A stretch of DNA of 43,456 nt from an uncultured bacterium (GTDB lineage Bacteria; Planctomycetota; UBA1135; GCA-002686595), in the NCBI GenBank assembly GCA_902826945.1, contig CADEGS010000013.1, positions 1-43,456 of the forward strand. The letters are read 5' to 3'. The position numbers and the translations under genes were made by a program. Shown here in pieces: positions 37,777-43,456 of the stretch. Each line of letters begins with the position of its first letter. Position 1 is the stretch's first letter. The notes below the pieces were generated by a model. The model saw only the letters and a list, made by a program, of their open reading frames with translations, did no database searches and had not been told where the DNA came from.

Positions 37777-40077
37777 ATGGCCCAGCGCACCCTTCGTCGT
37801 TCGATCGTCCTCCTCGTTTCCCTCTTCGCGTCGTGCGGCGGCGGCAGCAGCTCGAGCAGCGGCGGCGGAGGAGGAGGTGGCGGCGGCGGCGGCCAGAACG
37901 ACGGCTCGGCCGTGACGGCGAACCCCGTCATGTTCGTCACGCAGGTGCCGGTGCGCGACGTCTTCCGCACGATCACGTCCGCCTTCGGCTCGCACGAGAC
38001 GCTGCCCTCGAAGGTGCCGCGCGGCGGCGACCTGTGGATCCGCTACCCGGACAAGACGCTGAAGAACCTGACGCGCGCGGCGGGCTACGGCATCGACGGG
38101 CTGCAGGCCGGCCCGAACGCGATCGCCGTGCGCGACCCGATGGTGCACTGGAACGGCGCGAAGGCCGTCTTCAGCATGGTCGTCGGGGCGCCGAACCAGA
38201 ACCAGGGGACGGTCTTCTTCTGGCAGCTCTACGAGATCACCGGCCTCGGCAAGAACGACACGCCGGTGATCACGAAGGTCCCGAACCAGCCCGCGAGCTA
38301 CAACAACATGGGCCCCTGCTACGGCAGCGACGGCCGCATCCTGTTCACGAGCGACCGCCCGCGCGACGGCTCGGCGCACCTCTACCCGCAGCTCGACGAG
38401 TACGAGGAGGTGCCGACCCTGACCGGCATCTGGAGCCTCGATCCGGGCAGCGGCGACCTGTTCCTGGTGCAGCACTCGCCCTCGGGCTCTTTCGAGCCGA
38501 TCGTCGACAGCTTCGGCCGCGTCGTCTACGAGCGCTGGGACCACCTCGAGCGCGACCAGCAGAAGGACCTGGAGCAGATCTCGGCCTTCCTGGGCGGCAC
38601 GGAGGCGTACGGCGTCTTCAACTACACCGACGAGAGCGCCGGCGCCGTCAGCACGGGCAACGCCGAGGAGGTCTTCCCCGAGCCGCGCGCGCCGTGGGTC
38701 TACTTCGTGAACAACAACCCGGGCTTCTCGGGCGACTTCAACGGCTACGAGTCCAACATGGTCGGGAACGGGTTCAACCTGTTCTTCCCGTGGACGGTGA
38801 ACCAGGACGGGACGCGCGAGGAGACGCTCAACCACGTCGGCCGCCACGAGCTGCGCGGCTTCGTGGACCGCTCGATCAACGACGACCCGAACGTCGTCGG
38901 CCAGGGCACGGCGCCCGCGCAGGTCGCCAACCGCCAGTTCATCCAGAACGTGATGCAGCTGCGCGAGGACCCGCTGCAGCCGGGCGACTACCTGGCGGTG
39001 GACGCGCCGGAGTTCTACACGCACACGGCCGGCCAGGTGCTGCGCATCCACGGCGCGCCGTCCATGAATCCGAACCAGATGACGGTGGGCTTCGTCACGC
39101 CGCGCGAGACGCACGACGGCACGCCGCCGAACCAGTCGCCCTCGTCGTCGCACACGGGCCTCTACCGCAACCCGGTTCCGCTCGCCGACGGGCAGATCGT
39201 CGTCTCGCACACCTTCGAGACGCACCGCCAGAACCCGTTCGACGCGAGCGAGGGCGTGATCCACGACTTCCGCCTGCGCATCATGGAGCCGGACGGCGTC
39301 TACATGGGGCCCGGCCCCTCGCTGACGACCGGGATCGTCAAGGACGTGACGTACTGGACGCCGACGCAGCTCGCGAGCTGGTCCGGCCCGCTCTTCGAGC
39401 TCGATCCCGTCGAGGTCGTCGCGAAGCCCGTCCCGCCCAAGCCCACGGGCACGCTCGACGCGCCCGAGGCGGCCATCCTGGCCGACGAGGGCGTCGACCT
39501 CGACGACCTGCAGGACTGGCTGCGCAGCCAGGACCTCGCGCTCGTCGTCAGCCGCAACGTCACGTCGCGCGATCGGAACGACAAGCAGCAGCCCTACAAC
39601 CTGCACGTCGCCGGCGGCGGCGCGCAGACGACCGGCGCGGGAGGCACGGTCTACGACGTGGCCTTCATGCAGTTCTTCCAGGGCGACCAGATCCGCGGCA
39701 TCGGGCTCGTGCCCGGCGCCACGCAGCCCCTGCCCGGCCGCCGCGTGCTGGCGCAGGAGATGCACGACACCTCGGCCACGAACTGGAACCCGGTCACGGC
39801 CGGCGGCACCGGCGCGGTCGAGATCGGGCCCGACGGCTCGATGGCGGCGCTCGTGCCCGCGCGCCGCGCGCTCTCGTGGCAGCTCGAGGACGCCGGCGGC
39901 CACGCCGTCGTGCGCGAGCGCTTCTGGGTCACCTTCCAGCCCGGCGAGGTGCGCACCTGCGCCTCCTGCCACGGCGTCAACGAGACCGCGCAGGACGGCG
40001 GCGCGCCGCCGGTGAACGAGCCGCAGGCGTTGCGCTGGCTGCTCCAGCACCTGCGCGGCCAGGGCGCGCCGTTCTAG
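37777..40077 (+). CDS. HzsA-like multidomain lipoprotein with C-terminal c-type haem site
   Basis: This is a 766-residue protein from ATG 37777. Residues 1-20 end LLVSLFASC, a lipobox (Cys20), followed by Ser/Gly runs (about 22-39), a flexible tether. The body (about 45-700) contains beta-propeller-like blocks, among them GRILFTSDRPRDGSAHLYPQ and VVYERWDHLERDQQ. These resemble PVC-group proteins with the hydrazine synthase alpha-subunit middle domain. The C-terminal 40 residues have EVRTCASCHGVNE, a CxxCH haem motif (Cys728, Cys731, His732) before a VNEPQALRWLLQ helix. Proteins of this type occur in planctomycetes without anammox; hydrazine chemistry should not be assumed, since the HzsB/HzsC partners and other anammox genes are absent. 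It may be a cell-surface electron carrier or oxidoreductase. A small lipoprotein gene follows after 16 bp. Confidence 0.82.
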   Translation: MAQRTLRRSIVLLVSLFASCGGGSSSSSGGGGGGGGGGGQNDGSAVTANPVMFVTQVPVRDVFRTITSAFGSHETLPSKVPRGGDLWIRYPDKTLKNLTRAAGYGIDGLQAGPNAIAVRDPMVHWNGAKAVFSMVVGAPNQNQGTVFFWQLYEITGLGKNDTPVITKVPNQPASYNNMGPCYGSDGRILFTSDRPRDGSAHLYPQLDEYEEVPTLTGIWSLDPGSGDLFLVQHSPSGSFEPIVDSFGRVVYERWDHLERDQQKDLEQISAFLGGTEAYGVFNYTDESAGAVSTGNAEEVFPEPRAPWVYFVNNNPGFSGDFNGYESNMVGNGFNLFFPWTVNQDGTREETLNHVGRHELRGFVDRSINDDPNVVGQGTAPAQVANRQFIQNVMQLREDPLQPGDYLAVDAPEFYTHTAGQVLRIHGAPSMNPNQMTVGFVTPRETHDGTPPNQSPSSSHTGLYRNPVPLADGQIVVSHTFETHRQNPFDASEGVIHDFRLRIMEPDGVYMGPGPSLTTGIVKDVTYWTPTQLASWSGPLFELDPVEVVAKPVPPKPTGTLDAPEAAILADEGVDLDDLQDWLRSQDLALVVSRNVTSRDRNDKQQPYNLHVAGGGAQTTGAGGTVYDVAFMQFFQGDQIRGIGLVPGATQPLPGRRVLAQEMHDTSATNWNPVTAGGTGAVEIGPDGSMAALVPARRALSWQLEDAGGHAVVRERFWVTFQPGEVRTCASCHGVNETAQDGGAPPVNEPQALRWLLQHLRGQGAPF

Positions 40078-40093
40078 GCGCGGGAAGAGCGCG

Positions 40094-40549
40094 ATGCGGA
40101 GGTCCGCGCGCGTCCGATCGCCGCGGCGCGGCGCGGCGGCGCTCCTGGCCCTGCTCGCCGCGTGCGCGGCGGGCGCGGGCCCGCGCGCGCCCGCGGTCGT
40201 GGGGCCCGCCGACGGCGCGCCGCCCGCGCGCTCCGCGAGCAGCTTTGCGCGCCCGCCGGCCACGCCCGACGGCGCGCCTGCGCGCCTCGCCGCGCGCGTG
40301 GACGGCGCGAGCGGGGCCTGCGCGCGCGTCGTCGCCCTGGACGGCGTCGCGCTCGCGGAGCCCGCACCCGGCGCCACGCTCGAGCTCGCGCCCGGCGCGC
40401 ACGAGCTCGTGCTCGAGTGCCGCGTCGGGGAGCGCAGCGCGACCGTGCGCGCGCGCGTCGCGCTGCGCCCCGGCCGCGCCTACGTCCTGGCGCTCGGGAT
40501 CGACGCCGACGGCGCGCCGGCCGCGCTGGTCGTCGAGGCCGGCGGCTGA
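40094..40549 (+). CDS. Small putative lipoprotein
   Basis: This is a 151-residue protein from ATG 40094, 16 bp after the HzsA-like gene. Residues 1-24 end in LLALLAAC (Cys24), a lipobox. The next 35 residues are a Pro/Ala-rich linker, then a compact beta-domain (about 65-151) with LDGVALAEPAPGATLELAPGAHELVLEC, like the PEGA-type or Ig-like units of surface lipoproteins, with two cysteines (SGACARV and LEC). No function can be given. Its position suggests co-expression with the haem lipoprotein. Confidence 0.65.
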   Translation: MRRSARVRSPRRGAAALLALLAACAAGAGPRAPAVVGPADGAPPARSASSFARPPATPDGAPARLAARVDGASGACARVVALDGVALAEPAPGATLELAPGAHELVLECRVGERSATVRARVALRPGRAYVLALGIDADGAPAALVVEAGG

Positions 40550-40652
40550 CGCCCGCGCCGCGCGCCGCTCGTTCCGCGCGTCCGCGCCCCGCGGGGGGGC
40601 ACCCCGCCGGCTCCTCCGCTACCCTGTGCGGCCCGCCACGCCGAGGAGCCGC

Positions 40653-42155
40653 ATGTTCATCGAGAGCTGGAGAAAGCACTGGGGCCTCTCCCAGGACCCG
40701 TTCGCCTGCGAGGACGCCGACAAGGACCTGATCCTCACGCGCATGGACTCCGCGGCCGTGCACTCGGCCTTCGAGCGCCTGTTCGGCGACCCCGCCTCGC
40801 CCGCGCCGGGCATCGTGTTCGGCGAGAAGGGCAGCGGCAAGAGCGGCCTGCGCCTGACGATGAAGCGCAAGCTCGAGGCCTACAACCAGGAGCACCCCGA
40901 GGCGCGCGTCTTCTGGGTCGAGTACAACGACTTCGACGGCTTCGTCGAGCAGTTCCGCCGCTCGGTGCGCGCCACCGGCGACGCGCGCGCCGTGGCCGAC
41001 CGCGTGCTCGAGGAGTGGAGCGCCGCCGACCACCTCGACGCGATGCTCTCGCTGGGCGTGACGAAGCTCGCCGACGAGGTCGTGGACACCGGCCTCGAGC
41101 CCGGCCGCCTGACGCGCAAGCAGAAGGCGGACCTCTTGCTCCTGACCGCGCTCTACTGCCAGTCGCGACGCCACGCGACGGCCGAGGTGCTGGCGCGGCT
41201 GCGCGCGCGCGTCGGCTTCCGCACGCCGCGCAGCGGGCTCCTGCTCGTGCTGCGCGTGCTGCTCTCGCTCGTGGCGCTGGCCGTGGCCGCGCTCCCGCAC
41301 GTCGACGCGCGCCTGGGCTTCGCGGCGCCCGGCCCGGCCTGGGCCTGGTACGCGGGCGGCGGGGCGCTGCTCTCCGCGGTCTGGCTGCAGGCGGGCTGGT
41401 CGCGGCTGGGCGTCCTGCGCGCGGTGCGCCGCACGACGCGCAGCATCCGCGTCGTCGCGCGCGACGGGAAGCAGCTGGCGCAGATCCTGCGCGGCCTGCC
41501 GCCCGGGCTGCGGCGCGAGTTCGCGCTGCCGCGCGTCGCCGACGAGGCCACGCGCTTCGACTTCCTGCAGCGCTTCCTGGGCCTGCTCGGCGCCTTCGGC
41601 TACGCCTCGTGGTACGTGCTCTTCGACCGCGTCGACGAGCCCTCCTCGCTCAACGCCGCCTCGACCGGCGCGCGGCGCTTCGTCGAGCGCATGCTCGACC
41701 ACAAGCTGCTGCAGCTCCCGGGTCTCGGGCTGAAGATGTTCCTGCCGATCGAGCTCGACGAGATCTACCGCAACGCGCCGCCGGCCGAGCTGAAGCGCAT
41801 GCGGCTCGACAAGTCGAACCTGGTCCACAACCTCGACTGGACGGGCGAGGAGCTGTACGCGATCGCGAACCAGCGCCTGCGCACCTGCTCCGAGCCGGGC
41901 GGCCGCGTGCGCGAGCTCGACGAGTTCTTCGCCGAGGGCTTCGAGCGCCCGCACCTGCGCGCCACGCTCGAGGCGCTCGGCACGCCGCGCTACGCGCTCG
42001 GCTTCCTGGCCTCGCTCTTCCTCGAGTACGCGCGCAACCTGCCCGGCGACCTGGGCGACGAGGCGCGCGAGTGGCGCGTCCCGCGCGCCCACTTCGACCT
42101 CGTGCGCGCGAGCTGGCTCGACCGCGCCAACCTGCTGCGCCGCAAGCTGAACTAG
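40653..42155 (+). CDS. Membrane-embedded P-loop ATPase (AAA/STAND-like) of unknown role
   Basis: This is a 500-residue protein from ATG 40653 with GAGGAG (40643-40648) upstream; a -10-like TACCCT lies at 40620-40625. The N-terminus RKHWGLSQDPFACEDADKD recalls the ExeA/GspA-type ATPase start. Walker A is GEKGSGKS (residues 57-64, Lys63), Walker B is WYVLFDRVDEP (320-330, Asp325/Asp328/Glu329). Between them, about residues 194-213 and 228-247 are two transmembrane helices, an unusual placement. After Walker B the HNLDWTGEELYAIANQRL segment and a helical C-terminus follow, as in STAND-type NTPases. I do not recognise the family. It may couple ATP hydrolysis to assembly or signalling at the membrane. 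It is followed by a polytopic membrane protein 5 bp downstream, so the two are probably one unit. Confidence 0.72.
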   Translation: MFIESWRKHWGLSQDPFACEDADKDLILTRMDSAAVHSAFERLFGDPASPAPGIVFGEKGSGKSGLRLTMKRKLEAYNQEHPEARVFWVEYNDFDGFVEQFRRSVRATGDARAVADRVLEEWSAADHLDAMLSLGVTKLADEVVDTGLEPGRLTRKQKADLLLLTALYCQSRRHATAEVLARLRARVGFRTPRSGLLLVLRVLLSLVALAVAALPHVDARLGFAAPGPAWAWYAGGGALLSAVWLQAGWSRLGVLRAVRRTTRSIRVVARDGKQLAQILRGLPPGLRREFALPRVADEATRFDFLQRFLGLLGAFGYASWYVLFDRVDEPSSLNAASTGARRFVERMLDHKLLQLPGLGLKMFLPIELDEIYRNAPPAELKRMRLDKSNLVHNLDWTGEELYAIANQRLRTCSEPGGRVRELDEFFAEGFERPHLRATLEALGTPRYALGFLASLFLEYARNLPGDLGDEAREWRVPRAHFDLVRASWLDRANLLRRKLN

Positions 42156-42160
42156 GCGGG

Positions 42161-43456
42161 ATGGGGGAAGGGCGGCGCCTGGAGATCGCGTTCCTGCTCG
42201 CGGTGCTGGGGGTCTTCTTCCTGCCGCAGCTCGCGGGACGGCGCGTGCTCGTCGCGCACGACAACGCGCTCGAGGTCGGCGTCGCGCCGTCGGAGGGCTT
42301 CGTCTCGAACCGCCGCTTCGCCGACCAGGGGCTGGTCTTCCTGCCGGAGGTCCACCACCACCTGCACGGCGACCACGAGGGCTGGATCTCGACCTGGAAC
42401 CCCTGCACCGAGCTCGGGCGGCGCACCTACAACGTCTCGGGCTTCAGCAAGGCCTGGGTCCTGTTCCACGCGCTCTCGTGGTGGATCGACGACGCGCCGT
42501 GGATGGTCACGGCGCTCGCGACCGCGGCGGCGCTCGGGATCGGGCTCTTCGCCTGGCTGTTCCTGTGCGCGCTCGGGCTGCACCCGGCCGCGCGGCTGGC
42601 GGGCGCGATCGGCCTCGCCTGCGGCGTGTTCGTGGCGTACTGGCTGTGCTTCCCGATGTTCCTGTGGGGCATCTGCTGGACGCTGGCGCTCCTGTGGGGC
42701 ACGACGCGCTTCCTCGAGCGCCCGGGCGCGGCATGGGGGCTCGCGATCGCCTTCTGCGTGCACGCGCTGCTCCTGACCGGCTACCTGCAGCAGACGGTCT
42801 ACGCCGCGTACCTGGTCGCGGGCTACGCGCTGTGGCGCGCGCTGCGCTCGCCGCTCGGCGCTCGCGCGCGCGCGGCGCGCCTGGCCGGGCTCGCCGCGGC
42901 GGCCGGCGTCGGCCTGGCGAGCGTCGCGCCGGTCTACATCGACCTCCTGGAGACCGTGCGGCGCTCGTGGCGCTCGGAGGCCGACGCCGCGTTCTTCGTC
43001 GGCCGCCTGCCGGCGCTGGAGGGCTGGCGCGACTGGGCGACCTTCGTGCAGCAGCGCTTCGACCCGCTGTGGACCGGCAACCCGGCGCACGCGGAGGGCG
43101 AGCGGCTCTTCAACGGCTTCGCGCTGACGCCGCTCTTCTTCGCGCTCTTCTTCGTCGCGCTCGCGCCGGGGCTGCGCCGGCGGCTGTGGCCGGCGCTGGC
43201 GTGGGTCGGGGCGTGCCTCTTGCTGACGGTGTGGCCGGCGGCCTACCGCCTGGCGATCGAGCACGGAGGGCTCGGGTTCTCGCGCGGGCAGCCGCTCGTG
43301 AAGGCGCTCGTGCCGTCGAGGGTGGTCGCGGCCGTCGCGGCCGACGCGCTGCTGCGCGGCGCGCTGCGGCGCGGCCCGGCGCGCGCGCTCGCCGTCCTGG
43401 CCGTGCTCGCGGGCGCGGGGCTCGGGCTCGCCTCGGAGCGGGCGCTCGAGCCGGGC
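42161..43456 (+). CDS. Polytopic membrane protein, YfhO/GT-C-like (3' end outside window)
   Basis: From ATG 42161 (5 bp after the ATPase stop) the frame stays open for 432 codons to the window edge, so the protein is incomplete. TM1 is at about residues 8-27 (IEIAFLLAVLGVFFLPQL-like). An extracytoplasmic loop of about 85 residues follows with HDNALEVGVAP, PEVHHHLHGDHEG and STWNPCTELGRR; the SxWNPxxxxG pattern is like the WNP motif in YfhO and related GT-C-type membrane proteins. Then come at least eight further hydrophobic segments, including GIGLFAWLFLCALGLH, AIGLACGVFVAYWLCF and TPLFFALFFVALAPGL. It may be a lipid-linked sugar transferase or a related membrane enzyme, but this is inference from the loop motif and topology. 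Confidence 0.7.
   Translation, partial: MGEGRRLEIAFLLAVLGVFFLPQLAGRRVLVAHDNALEVGVAPSEGFVSNRRFADQGLVFLPEVHHHLHGDHEGWISTWNPCTELGRRTYNVSGFSKAWVLFHALSWWIDDAPWMVTALATAAALGIGLFAWLFLCALGLHPAARLAGAIGLACGVFVAYWLCFPMFLWGICWTLALLWGTTRFLERPGAAWGLAIAFCVHALLLTGYLQQTVYAAYLVAGYALWRALRSPLGARARAARLAGLAAAAGVGLASVAPVYIDLLETVRRSWRSEADAAFFVGRLPALEGWRDWATFVQQRFDPLWTGNPAHAEGERLFNGFALTPLFFALFFVALAPGLRRRLWPALAWVGACLLLTVWPAAYRLAIEHGGLGFSRGQPLVKALVPSRVVAAVAADALLRGALRRGPARALAVLAVLAGAGLGLASERALEPG

Noticed and set aside
37777..40077. Anammox hydrazine synthase subunit
   Set aside because: Only a middle-domain-like similarity and one CxxCH are seen. No HzsB/HzsC or hydrazine dehydrogenase genes are present, and such proteins are known in non-anammox PVC bacteria.

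Overview
The window is a very GC-rich stretch of a Gram-negative type chromosome that looks like Planctomycetota, probably a high-GC, poorly cultured lineage. The evidence is a combination of families: secreted proteins with DCNxNGIPDxC calcium-binding repeats, an ECF sigma factor encoded next to a Ser/Thr kinase with TPRs, an ECF sigma factor fused to membrane-anchored carboxypeptidase-regulatory-like domains, an HzsA-like multidomain lipoprotein with a C-terminal CxxCH, a TPR-tailed sulfatase-superfamily enzyme and many lipoproteins. No rRNA, tRNA, CRISPR array, insertion sequence or integrase was seen. The assignment is inference from gene content; no marker gene was available.

Layout. 1-863 (minus): truncated pilT, the type IV pilus retraction ATPase. 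1178-4893 (plus): OPT-family peptide transporter, then NADP-type glutamate dehydrogenase, which suggests peptide and amino-acid nitrogen use. 4961-7909: a large protein with two receiver-like domains and a PEP/pyruvate-binding (PPDK_N) domain but no visible phosphohistidine swivel domain. 8138-9148: a lipoprotein joining a Cys-dependent phosphatase domain to a cytochrome c'-like CxxCH tail. 9272-13554: membrane-anchored ECF sigma factor and a secreted beta-helix-like protein. 13771-14463: small lipoprotein. 14657-21070: heavy-metal RND efflux operon (small Cys-rich exported protein, czcC, czcB, czcA). CzcA carries the D-x5-D-x6-E signature of divalent-cation pumps. 21180-25330 (minus): two paralogous secreted proteins with calcium-binding repeats. 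25516-27252: sulfatase-superfamily lipoprotein with TPRs and Thr in place of the formylglycine Cys/Ser. 27256-31815: a candidate phosphate-economy island with a 5'-nucleotidase (minus), a diacylglycerol-kinase-family enzyme, and a plcP-agt operon for replacing phospholipids with glycolipids, preceded by a Pho-box-like sequence. 31827-34114 (minus): two translationally coupled exported proteins. 34343-37493: ECF sigma factor plus TPR Ser/Thr kinase. 37777-40549: HzsA-like c-type cytochrome lipoprotein and a small lipoprotein. 40653-43456: a membrane P-loop ATPase followed by a polytopic membrane protein that runs off the right edge.

Regulation. Several genes have short leaders behind sigma70-like elements (TTGCAC-N16-TACTCT at 8087; TTGCCC-N18-TAGGAT at 14619, which forces a TTG start). 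Gene ends carry long GC hairpins without U-tracts, including a perfect 40-bp palindrome at 13611-13650. Two hairpins lie between the small Cys protein and czcC.

Strongest candidates for new biology: the phosphatase-cytochrome c' fusion, the phosphate/lipid-remodelling island with its extra lipid kinase, the membrane-tethered sigma factor with a palindrome at its start, the kinase whose catalytic-loop Asn is His, and the receiver/PPDK_N protein beside gdhA.
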